This document shows, piece by piece, positions 52,473 to 62,078 of a stretch of 64,000 bases of DNA; position 1 is the first letter of the stretch; each line of letters begins with the position of its first letter. The DNA comes from Dyella dinghuensis. Lineage in GTDB: Bacteria > Pseudomonadota > Gammaproteobacteria > Xanthomonadales > Rhodanobacteraceae. The stretch is from the NCBI RefSeq assembly GCF_003977615.1, contig NZ_RYZR01000002.1, positions 63,214-127,213 on the forward strand, written 5' to 3'. The translations under genes and the position numbers were made by a program. A model generated the notes under the pieces. The model was given only the letters and a program-made list of their open reading frames with translations, made no database searches and was not told where the DNA came from.

Positions 52473-53732
52473 ATGGAAAACACAGCCGAATCCCTTGCAC
52501 TGCCTACGCCCGTCGAAGCGGAACCGATGCCGGTTACCGCCCCCGTGCAGCGCACGGATTACGCGATCCTGGGCGCCATCAGTTTTTCGCATCTGCTCAA
52601 CGACATGATTCAGTCGTTGATCGTGGCGATCTATCCGGTCCTCAAAGGCGGTTTTAATCTGAGCTTCGGGCAGATCGGCCTGATCACGCTGACCTACCAG
52701 GTGACGGCTTCGCTGCTGCAGCCGCTGGTCGGCGTGGTGACGGATCGCAAACCGATGCCGTACTCGTTGCCGGTGGGCATGGGCTTTACCTTGTGCGGTC
52801 TGTTGCTGCTGGCGGTCGCGCCGAATTTCGCCGTGCTGCTGGTGGCAGCAGCGTTGGTCGGAACCGGTTCGTCCGTGTTTCATCCGGAGTCCTCGCGCGT
52901 GGCGCGTCTGGCATCGGGTGGTCAGCATGGACTTGCCCAGTCGTTGTTCCAGGTCGGCGGCAACACCGGCTCTTCAATCGGACCGTTGCTGGCAGCGTGG
53001 GTCATCGTTCCGCATGGCCGTGGCAGCGTTGCGTGGTTCTCGCTTGCTGCGTTGCTCGCGATGGTGGTGTTGATGCAGGTGGGGCGTTGGTATCGCCTGC
53101 ATCATGTCAGCCGCGGCAACGTTGTGCGTCACACGACCGGCGAAACGTTGAGCCGCAACACCATCGTCATGGCGCTGTTGATTCTGGGGCTGCTGATCTT
53201 CTCCAAGTATTTCTATCTGGCGAGCATCAGCAGCTACTACACGTTTTATTTGATCCACACGTTCGGTCTGTCCGTGCAAAGCGCGCAGATGCATCTTTTC
53301 ATCTTCCTCTTTGCGGTCGCGGCCGGTTCGTTTTTTGGCGGCCCGATTGGCGACAGGGTGGGGCGCAAGTGGGTGATCTGGGTATCGATCCTAGGCGTGG
53401 CGCCTTTCACGCTGGCGTTGCCGCATGCGAACCTTTTCTGGACGAGCGTGTTGAGCGTGGTGATCGGCCTGATCCTGTCGTCTGCATTTTCGGCGATTCT
53501 CGTCTATGCGCAGGAGTTGATTCCGGGACGCGTGGGCATGATTTCCGGCATGTTCTTCGGCTTTGCATTCGGCATGGGCGGTATTGGTGCCGCGGTGCTC
53601 GGACGCGTTGCGGATGTGCACGGTATCGATTATGTGTATTCGCTGTGCGCATACTTGCCGTTGATCGGTGTGCTGGCGGTGTTCCTGCCAAATCTCGAAC
53701 GTCCGAAACGATTGAAGAAAGCGGTGGCCTGA
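52473..53732 (+). CDS. fsr: MFS exporter, fosmidomycin-resistance (Fsr) type
   Basis: A 419-residue inner-membrane protein with 12 helices after a 30-residue acidic/Pro-rich N-terminus. The core begins YAILGAISFSHLLNDMIQSL. The first cytoplasmic loop QPLVGVVTDRKPMPYSLPVG, the block GTGSSVFHPESSRVARLASG, and GLAQSLFQVGGNTGSSIGPLL are hallmarks of the fosmidomycin-resistance family. Fsr exports fosmidomycin and some other compounds in E. coli; the natural substrate is not known. Divergent from an AraC regulator that may control it. A strong bidirectional terminator follows. Confidence 0.88.
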   Translation: MENTAESLALPTPVEAEPMPVTAPVQRTDYAILGAISFSHLLNDMIQSLIVAIYPVLKGGFNLSFGQIGLITLTYQVTASLLQPLVGVVTDRKPMPYSLPVGMGFTLCGLLLLAVAPNFAVLLVAAALVGTGSSVFHPESSRVARLASGGQHGLAQSLFQVGGNTGSSIGPLLAAWVIVPHGRGSVAWFSLAALLAMVVLMQVGRWYRLHHVSRGNVVRHTTGETLSRNTIVMALLILGLLIFSKYFYLASISSYYTFYLIHTFGLSVQSAQMHLFIFLFAVAAGSFFGGPIGDRVGRKWVIWVSILGVAPFTLALPHANLFWTSVLSVVIGLILSSAFSAILVYAQELIPGRVGMISGMFFGFAFGMGGIGAAVLGRVADVHGIDYVYSLCAYLPLIGVLAVFLPNLERPKRLKKAVA

Positions 53733-53762
53733 TCGACTCCATTTTCGCAATGGCGTGCGTAA

Positions 53763-53789
53763 AAAAAGCCCCGCATTGCGGGGCTTTTT
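53763..53789. terminator. Bidirectional terminator between fsr and the M16 protease gene
   Basis: AAAAAGCCCCGC-ATT-GCGGGGCTTTTT is a 12-pair symmetrical stem with A- and T-runs between convergent genes. Confidence 0.93.
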
Positions 53790-53791
53790 CT

Positions 53792-56497
53792 TCAGTGCTT
53801 CGCCGGTGGCGGTCCCTGTACAACCTGCATCAGGTTCTGCGGCTTCAGGTATTTCTTGAACGCCGCTTGCACTTGTGCGGGAGTGAGCTGCAAGTAGTAC
53901 TTGGCAGCCACCATCGGCTGATCGAGCGGTTCGTCGTGCCACGCCCATGTCAGCAATGAACGGCCGATGCTGTCGATGCTCGCAACGCTTACGGGGATGG
54001 ATCGGATTTCATACTGACGTGCATTGGTCAGCTCCGAATCCTTCACCGGTGTGTTCTGCATATCCAGAAGATTTTTGCGGATGAGATCGTCAACCGCCGA
54101 TACCTTTTGCGGATCGCTGCCGTATTGAATGAAGAAGATCGAGCGAGAGCGATCGAAGCGCATGCCAGAACCGGCGCCGTACGCATAACCGTGCTTGACG
54201 CGAATGTCGGTCATCAGCCGTGATGCAAACCCATTACCGCCCAACACATCGTTGCCAAGCTGCAAGGCGTAGCGATCCGGATTGTGCATGTTCAGTTCAA
54301 GCGCCTGACCGATCAGCACGGTGTCCTGCGATGCGTAGGGGTTATCGACGGCCGCATAGCCCGCAGGATTCACCGGTATCGGCTTGGAAATGACATCGGG
54401 CTTCTGACCTTCTGCTTTCCATTGACCGAAGTAGCGTTCCACCGTTGCCTTGGCTTTTTCTGGCGTGATATCGCCTACCACGACGATGGTCGTGAGATCC
54501 GGGCGATAGGTTTTTGCGTAGTAGTCCTTGAGGTTCTGTACCGTCAATGCCTTCACGGTTTCCGGTGTCGGCAGGCGTAGGTCAGGGTCACCAGCAGGCA
54601 GCAATCCTTTCCTCAAGGCAATCGACATCTTGTATTGCGGCGTTTGCATCTCGCCAGCCAGCGTGCGTGCCAGCGTGTCCTGCTGCACGGCGAAACCGTC
54701 CTGCGGTAGCGCGGGGTGCAGTTCGTTGTCTGCCAGCAATTGCATGCCGCGATCGAACTGATCGGTGAGCACCGCCACGCCGAAATCCGTGCCGCCGGTT
54801 TCATTGGCGGAGATGTCGTCTAGCGCCTTATGGAACGCATCGCGATCGAGCGTGGCCGAACCGTAATCGAACAACGTGGACAGCAAACGCGCTGCGCCAT
54901 CCTGTCCGGTGGGTTCCTGCAATTTCGCGTTGTTATCGATGTGACCCAGCACGGTGATGGTCTTGCTGATGTTCTCCGGCTGCACAATCAGGCGAATGCC
55001 GTTGCGGAGCTTCATCTGCACGGGGGCCAGCGTCCAGCGCGGCATGTCGAGCTTGCTCAGCTTATCGGCTGCCCACGCAGGCAACGGTGCATCGAGTTTG
55101 TCATCGCCAGCGAACGATTCGGAACCGCCGAAGCCAGCGCTATCCGGCGGACGCTTGCCGTTGTCGGCGGGTGTCAGCACGACGGTGACGCGTTGGTCGG
55201 GTTGCAGGTATTGGCGTGCGATGCGGTTGACGTCATCCACGGTTACGGCGCGAATCTGATCTTCCGCTTCTTCAGGCGAATTCAGGCCCATCCAGGCGAT
55301 TGCTTGCGACCATGCGCTGGCCAGCGTCACGGCGCTGTTCTTGTTGAATTCGGCCTGCGCGATTTCCGATTTCTTCGATGCTTCCACAAGATCCGCGGGC
55401 ACCCCGTTCTTCAGCAGACCGTTGATCACACCTTCCAGATCGGCTTGTGCCTTTTTGGCATCGCCGCCTTTGGGGAAACCGACTTCGACGACACCGACGC
55501 CGCCGTAGCTGAAGGGTTGAATCCCGGCATCTGTCGACAACACTTTGCCATCTACCGCTAACGCGGCCAGCGAGCTTCGTGCGTTGGTGAGCACATCCAT
55601 CAAGACTTGGGCGGCCGCGTTGTCCTTGGTCATCAAGCCGGGCATGCGAAACATGAATTGCACCGAGCCCGTGCCCTTTGGCGTGGTGTTCGCAATCGTC
55701 TCCGACTTGATCGCTTGCAGCTTTACCGGGACGGCAGCGGTCGCGGTGCGCTTGGGAATCTTGTCGAACAACTCATGCACTTTGGCCAGTGTCTGTTGCA
55801 GATCCACATCGCCGACGATCACGAGTAGTGCATTGTTTGGCGCGTACCAATTCTTGTAAAAAGATTGAAGATCGGCGGAAGTCGTCTTGTCGAAGGATGG
55901 GCGAGTCCCCAGCGCATCTTCCGCGTAGCCCGTGCCCGCATAAAGAACGCGCTGGGCATTCTGGAAAGCGAGATAGCCTGGATCGGAAATGTCGCGCGAC
56001 ACTTCCTGCTCGATCGCGCCGCGTTCGCGTTCCCAGTCTTTCTGTGTCAGCTGTGCGCCTTCCATGCGCGTCGATTCGATATGCAGCAGGATGTCGAGAT
56101 AATTGGACGGTGCGACGAAGTAATACTGCGTCGCATCGTTGGTGGTGAACGCGTTGTTGTCCGCGCCCATCTTGCCGGTCATTTCATTGAGCTGCGCGCC
56201 GGTCATGCCGTTGCTGTCGCGGAACATCATGTGTTCCAGCGCATGCGCCGTGCCTGGGAATCTGTCCGGCGTCTGGTAGCCACCTGCTAGATAGGTGATC
56301 TGGGTGGTGACCATGGGCGACAACGTTTCGCGCACGATCACCACGCGCAAGCCGTTATCCAACGTGGCGCGTAGCACTTTGCCATCGGAAGCGGTCGCTG
56401 CAGCGGGCGTATCCGCGCTGGCGTAGAAACTGGTCGATACCAGTCCCGCGCCCAGCATCAGGCTCCATGCCAATGTCTTGATCCGGCTCGGCATCAT
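53792..56497 (-). CDS. Periplasmic M16-family zinc metalloprotease (pitrilysin-like, two-domain)
   Basis: A 901-residue exported protease. Residues about 5-28 are a signal peptide ending ASA. The inverted zinc motif HXXEH is at 85-89 (GTAHALEHMMFRDSNG), with the third ligand Glu about 75 residues later in RGAIEQEVSRD. The NAFTTNDATQYYF and ARQYLQPDQRVTVVLTP segments are typical. The second half (from about 480) is the catalytically inactive M16 repeat, with VVVGDITPEKAKATVERYFG and YGSDPQKVSAVDDLIRKNL. Such proteins degrade small peptides in the periplasm. AAGGA nine bases before the ATG at 56497 sets the start; the frame to 56572 lacks one. Confidence 0.9.
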   Translation of the reverse strand: MMPSRIKTLAWSLMLGAGLVSTSFYASADTPAAATASDGKVLRATLDNGLRVVIVRETLSPMVTTQITYLAGGYQTPDRFPGTAHALEHMMFRDSNGMTGAQLNEMTGKMGADNNAFTTNDATQYYFVAPSNYLDILLHIESTRMEGAQLTQKDWERERGAIEQEVSRDISDPGYLAFQNAQRVLYAGTGYAEDALGTRPSFDKTTSADLQSFYKNWYAPNNALLVIVGDVDLQQTLAKVHELFDKIPKRTATAAVPVKLQAIKSETIANTTPKGTGSVQFMFRMPGLMTKDNAAAQVLMDVLTNARSSLAALAVDGKVLSTDAGIQPFSYGGVGVVEVGFPKGGDAKKAQADLEGVINGLLKNGVPADLVEASKKSEIAQAEFNKNSAVTLASAWSQAIAWMGLNSPEEAEDQIRAVTVDDVNRIARQYLQPDQRVTVVLTPADNGKRPPDSAGFGGSESFAGDDKLDAPLPAWAADKLSKLDMPRWTLAPVQMKLRNGIRLIVQPENISKTITVLGHIDNNAKLQEPTGQDGAARLLSTLFDYGSATLDRDAFHKALDDISANETGGTDFGVAVLTDQFDRGMQLLADNELHPALPQDGFAVQQDTLARTLAGEMQTPQYKMSIALRKGLLPAGDPDLRLPTPETVKALTVQNLKDYYAKTYRPDLTTIVVVGDITPEKAKATVERYFGQWKAEGQKPDVISKPIPVNPAGYAAVDNPYASQDTVLIGQALELNMHNPDRYALQLGNDVLGGNGFASRLMTDIRVKHGYAYGAGSGMRFDRSRSIFFIQYGSDPQKVSAVDDLIRKNLLDMQNTPVKDSELTNARQYEIRSIPVSVASIDSIGRSLLTWAWHDEPLDQPMVAAKYYLQLTPAQVQAAFKKYLKPQNLMQVVQGPPPAKH

Positions 56498-56672
56498 GTA
56501 TGTTTTTCCTTGTAAAAACGACCTTTGGACAACCGATGGTGCCATAGCTCCTGTTAACCGCATACGTGCCATGAGATGGCGTTGGGTAAGGGAGCTCCCA
56601 CTATCGGTAATGCATGGCGAAGCGTATCTTTCTTACCAACACCGCTTTAGTCGGACATTGGGAGGCAAGGGT

Positions 56673-56996
56673 ATGCTGGTGGTAACGACTGAGAACGTGC
56701 CAGGTCATCAGGTGGTGCAGGTGAAAGGCCAGGTGTTTGGCGTGGTGGTCCGCAGCCGCGGTATCGGCGGCAATATGGTCGCGGGCTTACGCTCGCTGGT
56801 CGGCGGCGAGATCCACGAGTACACCCAGATGCTGGAAGAGGCGCGTCGCCACGCGCTGGACCGCCTGGTGTCCAACGCCAAGCTGATGGGTGCCAATGCC
56901 GTGGTGATGATGCGTTTCGATTCCGCGGAAATCGGCCAGACTATGAGCGAAATCGTGGCCTACGGCACCGCGGTGGTGCTGGATCCGCCAACTTGA
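56673..56996 (+). CDS. YbjQ/UPF0145-family protein
   Basis: A 107-residue cytosolic protein of the YbjQ family (putative heavy-metal-binding domain), which forms pentameric beta-rich rings in known structures. Motifs are MLVVTTENVPGHQ, VFGVVVRSRGIGGNMVAGLRSLVGGE, IHEYTQMLEEARRHALDRL, and AKLMGANAVVMMRFDSAEI. The biological role is not established. GGAGG nine bases before the ATG at 56673 decides the start; upstream in-frame codons to 56478 are not coding. The next gene overlaps its stop (TTGA), indicating coupling to a small membrane protein. Confidence 0.88.
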   Translation: MLVVTTENVPGHQVVQVKGQVFGVVVRSRGIGGNMVAGLRSLVGGEIHEYTQMLEEARRHALDRLVSNAKLMGANAVVMMRFDSAEIGQTMSEIVAYGTAVVLDPPT

Positions 56997-57319
56997 TCGG
57001 TGGCCGTTTCATGCTTCCCCTCGTGATGTACGTGCTGGGCGGTTTGCTGCTGATCGGGGCGGCAATTGCCGCCGTGACCGGCGTAATGATCGCCCTGCTG
57101 CCGCAGCTACTGTTCGGCGGCTTGCTGCTCATCGTGGGGCTGGCCATCGAGCGTTGGCGCTACAAGCCGCTGCTGCATACGGGGCCCGATCCGAGCTGGA
57201 AAGACACCGGGGAGCGCTTTGTCGACCCCGGCAGCGGGCAGCTCACCGCCGTGTATTTCGACGCTCAGCGTGGGGAGCGGCACTACATTGTGATCGACGG
57301 CCAGCCGCGGTCGCGTTGA
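56993..57319 (+). CDS. Small membrane protein coupled to the YbjQ-like gene
   Basis: A 108-residue protein starting at TTG overlapping the previous stop (TTGA), or at ATG 57011. Residues about 8-55 contain two transmembrane helices (LVMYVLGGLLLIGAAIAAVTGVMI and LLFGGLLLIVGLAIERW, separated by a short loop). A soluble tail of about 50 residues follows (DPSWKDTGERFVDPGSGQ, TAVYFDAQRGERHYIVIDG). I recognise no named family. The coupling suggests that it works with the YbjQ ring, perhaps anchoring it at the membrane, which is inference. The transcription unit ends at a large inverted repeat. Confidence 0.7.
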   Translation: MIGGRFMLPLVMYVLGGLLLIGAAIAAVTGVMIALLPQLLFGGLLLIVGLAIERWRYKPLLHTGPDPSWKDTGERFVDPGSGQLTAVYFDAQRGERHYIVIDGQPRSR

Positions 57320-57341
57320 GGCGCTAACACCGTTAAAACCC

Positions 57342-57499
57342 CCTCACCGTCATTCCGGCGCAGGCCGGAATCCAGTGACTGTATCGCTCGATTTTCGCGA
57401 TCCCGCTCTATAGATTCTGCTAACGATTAAGCGAAGTTATCGCGAAAATCGGTGCTACATAGTCACTGGATTCCGGCCTGCGCCGGAATGACGGTGAGG
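57342..57499. repeat. 158-base element with 38-base perfect inverted repeats, CATTCCGGC family
   Basis: 57342-57379 (beginning CCTCACCGTCATTCCGGCGC) is the exact reverse complement of 57462-57499. Inside the 82-base spacer a second inverted pair, CGATTTTCGCGAT and ATCGCGAAAATCG, continues the pairing. Each arm also has its own CCGGC-GCAGG-CCGG hairpin. The arms match the degenerate copy at 16546-16642. It separates the YbjQ pair from murJ and is a REP doublet (BIME-like) or a small non-autonomous element. Confidence 0.85.
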
Positions 57500-57590
57500 T
57501 AGGGGCGGCGGGCAACAAGGGAATCGGCCGCAAGGATAGCTATAAGCAAACAGGTGTTACGCTTACCGTTTTGCAGTGACACAGGTCGGT

Positions 57591-59171
57591 ATGACGAAAG
57601 AAGCGGGCCGGGGGCATGCCTTCCTGGTGGGAGCGGGCATTCTTTGCAGCCGACTTTTCGGGCTGGTGCGGCAGCGCGTGTTTTCGCACTATTTCGGTCT
57701 TTCCGATGCCGCCGATATTTTCAGCGCGGCGCTGCGTGTTCCCAACTTTCTGCAGAACCTGTTCGGCGAAGGCGTGCTATCGGCATCCTTCATTCCGGTG
57801 TATGCGCGATTGCTTGCGCAAAACAAACAAGAAGACGCCGACAAACTGGCCGGAGCCATCGCGGCAATTCTCGCGTTGATCATTTCGATCATCGTTGCAT
57901 TGGGTGTGCTGGCAACGCCGTATCTTTTGTGGTTGATCGCGCCCGGCTATACCGGCGAGAAGCGTGAGCTGACGATTCTCATCGTACGGATTCTTTTCCC
58001 CGGCACCGGCATTCTGGTGTGGTCGGCATGGTGTCTTGGCATTCTCAATAGTCACCATAAGTTTTTCCTTTCTTACGCGGCGCCGGTGGTCTGGAATCTA
58101 TCGATGATTCTGACCATGCTGATCTTTCGTCATCTCGATGCGAACCACCTTATCGTCTATCTCGCATGGGGCACGGTGCTCGGTTGTTTACTGCAGTTTT
58201 TGGTGCAGCTGGGGCCGGTGTTGAAGCTCGCGCCGGGTATGCGTTTTCGGCTCGATCTTCGTAGTGCGCATGTGCAGCAGGTAGGCGGTAGTTTTCTGGG
58301 CGTGGCGATCGGTCGTGGCGTGGTGCAGATCAGTGCGTTTGTCGATCAGGCCATTTCCACATTGCTCGGCAGCGGCGCCATTGCAGGCATGACGACGGCA
58401 TCGTCCGTCAATCTGCTGCCTGTGAGCTTGTTTGGCATGGCCATTTCTGCGTCGGAATTGCCCACGCTTTCCCGCATGGCGGGCGAAGAGCTTAATGCGG
58501 ATGTCGCTGCCAAGCTTTCTGTGCGTTTGAATAACGGGCTTGAACGCATCGCCTTCTTTATCGTGCCATCGGCGATGGCGTTTTTTGCGCTGGGCAACGT
58601 TGTAGTTGCGGCGCTTTATCAATCCGGTGCGTTCACCAGCAAGGATTCGTTGTACGTTTGGGCGATTCTCGCGGGTTCGGGCGTGGGGCTGCTGGCGTCG
58701 ACGTTCGGGCGCCTCTATGCGTCGACGTATTACGCATTGCGTGATACGCGAACGCCGCTACGTTTTGCTTTGGTGAGGCTTGCCTTTACCGCAGTGCTTG
58801 GGCTGGCGAGTGCATTGCTGCTACCACGATGGTTCGGCATTGCGATGCAATGGGGTGCCGTAGGCCTGACTGCTTCCGCGGGCGTAGCGGGGTGGATCGA
58901 GTTTCATCTGTTGCGCAGGAAGATGAACAAGCGGCTGGGCCCGACCGGCGTTTCCGCCGTGATGATGGGGAAGCTCTGGGGCGCGGCGTGCATTGCCGCA
59001 CTGTTGGCGTGCGTCGTCGAATATTACTTGCCCAATTACGGACCGATTTTCAGGGCGCTGTTTGTGCTTTCGGCTTACGGCATCGTTTATTTTGCCGCGA
59101 CGTACGTCCTGCATATCAAGACGTGCGTGGAGTTGATCGGAAAAATCACGCGGCGCATCGGCATCGGTTGA
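57591..59171 (+). CDS. murJ: Lipid II flippase MurJ/MviN family
   Basis: A 526-residue inner-membrane protein with about 14 helices of the MVF family, which moves lipid II across the membrane for peptidoglycan synthesis. Diagnostic segments are SRLFGLVRQRVFSHYFG, AALRVPNFLQNLFGEGVLSASFIPVY, and GVVQISAFVDQAISTLLGSGAIAG. ALGNVVVAALYQSGAFTSKDS and RLYASTYYALRDTRTPLRFA follow. The conserved basic cavity residues (Arg in RVPNF; Arg in ALRDTRTP) are present. Starts at 57576 (GTG) and 57591 (ATG) are possible; AGG six bases before 57591 favours the latter. It is not next to rpsT as the housekeeping murJ often is, so it could be a paralogue. Confidence 0.9.
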   Translation: MTKEAGRGHAFLVGAGILCSRLFGLVRQRVFSHYFGLSDAADIFSAALRVPNFLQNLFGEGVLSASFIPVYARLLAQNKQEDADKLAGAIAAILALIISIIVALGVLATPYLLWLIAPGYTGEKRELTILIVRILFPGTGILVWSAWCLGILNSHHKFFLSYAAPVVWNLSMILTMLIFRHLDANHLIVYLAWGTVLGCLLQFLVQLGPVLKLAPGMRFRLDLRSAHVQQVGGSFLGVAIGRGVVQISAFVDQAISTLLGSGAIAGMTTASSVNLLPVSLFGMAISASELPTLSRMAGEELNADVAAKLSVRLNNGLERIAFFIVPSAMAFFALGNVVVAALYQSGAFTSKDSLYVWAILAGSGVGLLASTFGRLYASTYYALRDTRTPLRFALVRLAFTAVLGLASALLLPRWFGIAMQWGAVGLTASAGVAGWIEFHLLRRKMNKRLGPTGVSAVMMGKLWGAACIAALLACVVEYYLPNYGPIFRALFVLSAYGIVYFAATYVLHIKTCVELIGKITRRIGIG

Positions 59172-59176
59172 TGTGG

Positions 59177-59202
59177 CGGTGTGCGTCAGCCCGCGCACAC
59201 CG
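59177..59202. terminator. Convergent hairpin between murJ and poxB
   Basis: CGGTGTGCG-TCAGCCCG-CGCACACCG is a perfect 9-pair stem in the 37-base gap between convergent stops. It is followed by only TTT, so it is a plausible but weak terminator. Confidence 0.5.
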
Positions 59203-59208
59203 TTTGCA

Positions 59209-60939
59209 TCAACGGCGTATGTTGCTGCGGGCCAATTCGACCAGTTCGTCGCCACGCCCATTCATGACGGTTCGCAAAGCCCACAGGCTGAAACCCTTCA
59301 CTTGTTCCAGCTGGATCTTCGGCGGCATCGACAATTCCTGCCGATTGGTTACCACGTCGACCAGCGCCGGCCCTTCGTGCGCAAAGGCATCGGTAATGGC
59401 TTTTTCCAGATCGGCCGGATCTTCTACGCGTACGCCATAAATGCCTGCTGCGCGCGCTACGGCGGAAAAGTCGGGATTGTCGAGCGTTACGCCAACAGGC
59501 AGAAAACCGGAAGCTTTCATTTCCAGCTCGACAAAACCCAGCGTGCCGTTGTTGAAGACCACGATCTTCACCGGCAACTTGTGTTGCACCAGTGTCAGCA
59601 AGTCGCCCATGAGCATGGCGAATCCGCCATCACCTGAAAGGCTGACAATTTGTCGTTTTGGATAAGCTGTTTGTGCACCGATCGCCTGCGGCATCGCGTT
59701 GGCCATTGAGCCGTGGACGAATGAACCGAGCAGGCGACGCTTGCCGTTCATATGCAGATAGCGCGCCGCCCAGATGGTAGGTGTGCCGACGTCGCAGGTG
59801 AACACGGCATCGTCGCTCGCGAGATCGCTGACGACTTTGGCGACGTATTGCGGATGAATGGGTTTGTTGCCTGCCTTGCCGACGGCAAGATCGTTGAGGC
59901 CTTCGCGCGCCTTTTGATAGTTGGCAAGGCTCGTTTTCAGATGAGCATCGCTGCTCGACGCTTTCAATTTGGGAAGCAACGCCGCAATGGTCGCACCCAC
60001 ATCGCCAACCAGTCCAAGGTCCAGATGGCAGCGGCGTCCGAGGTTTTCAGCGCGCAGGTCGATCTGGCAGATTTTTGCATCGTCCGGAAAGAACTGCCGA
60101 TACGGAAAGTCGGTGCCGAGCAGCAACAAGGTGTCGCAATTCATCATGGCTTCGTAGCCGGAGCTGAAGCCTATCAACCCCGTCATGCCCACGTCGTAAG
60201 GGTTATCCCATTCCACGTGTTCCTTGCCACCGAGCGCGTGCACGACCGGCGCTTTCAAGGTCTCGGCGAGACGAATCACCTCATCATGCGCACCAGCGCA
60301 GCCGCGCCCGCAGAACAATGTCACCTTGCGGCCACTGCCGAGTAGTGCGGCCAGTTTGTCGAGTTGTTCATCGGTGGGCGTCACCTTCGGTGCGACAGGG
60401 CGCAAGCTCACGCCTGAGGCAACGGGGCCGCTCGATTCGGAAAGCGCCACATCGCCCGGAATGACCAACACCGACACGCCGCGTTGTCCAACGGCTGTGC
60501 GAATTGCGATGGCTGCAGCGCGATGAATCTGCGAGTTGCTGCTGACGAGCTCGCAATAATGACTGCATTCGCGGAAAAGATTCTGCGGATGCGTTTCCTG
60601 AAAATATCCGCTGCCGATTTCCGCCGAAGGGATATGTGCCGCAATGGCCAGTACCGGTGTGCGCGATCGTTGCGCGTCGTAGAGGCCGTTGATCAGATGC
60701 AGGTTGCCCGGTCCGCAGGAGCCGGCACAGACGGCCAGTTCACCCGTCAATTGCGATTCGGCGCACGCGGCAAACGCCGCCGCTTCTTCATGCCGGTAGT
60801 GAATCCACTCGATGTCTTTGCGCTGGCGCAGCGATTCGGTGATGCCATTGAGGCTGTCGCCCACCAGGCCATGTATTCGTTTGACGCCTGCTTGGGCCAG
60901 TGTTTCGACGAGGACATCGGCGACATTGCGAATGCTCAT
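59209..60939 (-). CDS. poxB: Pyruvate dehydrogenase (quinone) PoxB
   Basis: A 576-residue peripheral membrane flavoprotein that decarboxylates pyruvate to acetate and CO2 and reduces ubiquinone. It uses ThDP and FAD. The N-terminal Pyr domain has [18 protein letters not shown] and the catalytic Glu in [15 protein letters not shown]. The central FAD domain has [19 protein letters not shown]. The C-terminal PP domain has the ThDP motif [17 protein letters not shown] ... VVFNN. The short C-terminal tail ([16 protein letters not shown]) corresponds to the lipid-binding helix that activates PoxB. AAAGG upstream of the ATG is the ribosome site. It is monocistronic; in E. coli it is a stationary-phase gene. 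Confidence 0.95.
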   Translation of the reverse strand: MSIRNVADVLVETLAQAGVKRIHGLVGDSLNGITESLRQRKDIEWIHYRHEEAAAFAACAESQLTGELAVCAGSCGPGNLHLINGLYDAQRSRTPVLAIAAHIPSAEIGSGYFQETHPQNLFRECSHYCELVSSNSQIHRAAAIAIRTAVGQRGVSVLVIPGDVALSESSGPVASGVSLRPVAPKVTPTDEQLDKLAALLGSGRKVTLFCGRGCAGAHDEVIRLAETLKAPVVHALGGKEHVEWDNPYDVGMTGLIGFSSGYEAMMNCDTLLLLGTDFPYRQFFPDDAKICQIDLRAENLGRRCHLDLGLVGDVGATIAALLPKLKASSSDAHLKTSLANYQKAREGLNDLAVGKAGNKPIHPQYVAKVVSDLASDDAVFTCDVGTPTIWAARYLHMNGKRRLLGSFVHGSMANAMPQAIGAQTAYPKRQIVSLSGDGGFAMLMGDLLTLVQHKLPVKIVVFNNGTLGFVELEMKASGFLPVGVTLDNPDFSAVARAAGIYGVRVEDPADLEKAITDAFAHEGPALVDVVTNRQELSMPPKIQLEQVKGFSLWALRTVMNGRGDELVELARSNIRR

Positions 60940-61028
60940 GACGCAGCACCTTTCGTGGCCCAGGCAAGACCCCGATCATGGCAAAGCAGGGCTTTGATTT
61001 CCGTGAAGGCGGAAAGGGAGGAGGCGGC

Positions 61029-62078
61029 TCAGCGTGTGCCAATCACCATGGGTTCCGGCTCCAGCCGCACGCCGAAACGCGTTTGCACGCCTTCGATGAC
61101 ACGCTGCGCAAAGGCCCACAGTTCCTGGCCTGTGGCTTTGCCATGGTTGACCAGGACCAGCGCGTGACGGTTGGAAATGCCTGCATCGCCGTCACGCATC
61201 CCTTTGAAACCGGCCGCCTCGATCAACCACGCAGCCGAAAGCTTCCAGCGCGCGTCTTGTCCTGGCCACGCCACCAATTGGTCATGTTCACGCTTGAGCG
61301 CTTCGCCCTGAGCGGCATCGACGATGGGGTTTTTGAAGAAGCTGCCCGCGTTGCCGATCACGGCAGGGTCGGGCAGTTTGCGGGTGCGCAGATGCACCAC
61401 GGCTTCGGCTACGTGGAACGGTGCGGGTTTGTCGACGCCCATGCGCTCCAGCTCTTCGCGAATGCCAGCATAGTCCAGCCGCAGCGTGTGACTGCGAGGT
61501 AGCGCGAAGCGCACCGCTGTAACAATAAAACGGTCCGGCTCATGTTTGAACAGGGAATCGCGATAGGCGAATGTGCAGGCACTGCGATCAAGCGTGACGA
61601 CACGACGCTCGGTCAGGTCCCACGCTTCGACGCTTTCGATGAACTCCGCCACTTCCGTGCCGTATGCGCCGATGTTTTGAATCGGCGCCGCGCCCACTGT
61701 GCCGGGAATGAGGATCAGGTTTTCCAGTCCCGCGAAACCCTGGCCGAGCGTCCAGCGCACGAAGTCATCCCAGCGTTCGCCAGCGGCTACCGCGATACGG
61801 GCGACGTCACCGTCCTGTTCGACATGCACGCCGCGTGTGTCCATGGCGATGACGGCGCGATCGATATCACCCGTGATGAGCACGTTGCTGCCTTCGCCCA
61901 AAATAAACGGGCGGCTGGCGCGAATGGCCGGAAAATCCAGCAGCTCCGGCAGCTTTGCGGCATCGCGTACTTCGGCAAGCAGTTTTGCGCGCGCTGCGAC
62001 GCGCAGTGTGTTGCGTGTAACCAGCGGTGCATTTTCAATCAGGGTGTAGCCACCCATGTCGATACGCTCAACGGCCAT
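61029..62078 (-). CDS. murB: UDP-N-acetylenolpyruvoylglucosamine reductase MurB
   Basis: A 349-residue FAD/NADPH enzyme of cytoplasmic peptidoglycan synthesis, converting UDP-GlcNAc-enolpyruvate to UDP-MurNAc. It is type [14 protein letters not shown], then [14 protein letters not shown] (FAD), [33 protein letters not shown] (Tyr/Arg loop of type I), and [11 protein letters not shown] with the proton-donor Ser. The final Glu-containing LEPEPMVIG contributes the catalytic acid. AGGA eight bases upstream supports the ATG at 62078, which overlaps the pyrD stop by 11 bases; a start at Met8 (62057) is possible. It is the last gene of the operon with the methyltransferase and pyrD. Confidence 0.95.
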   Translation of the reverse strand: MAVERIDMGGYTLIENAPLVTRNTLRVAARAKLLAEVRDAAKLPELLDFPAIRASRPFILGEGSNVLITGDIDRAVIAMDTRGVHVEQDGDVARIAVAAGERWDDFVRWTLGQGFAGLENLILIPGTVGAAPIQNIGAYGTEVAEFIESVEAWDLTERRVVTLDRSACTFAYRDSLFKHEPDRFIVTAVRFALPRSHTLRLDYAGIREELERMGVDKPAPFHVAEAVVHLRTRKLPDPAVIGNAGSFFKNPIVDAAQGEALKREHDQLVAWPGQDARWKLSAAWLIEAAGFKGMRDGDAGISNRHALVLVNHGKATGQELWAFAQRVIEGVQTRFGVRLEPEPMVIGTR

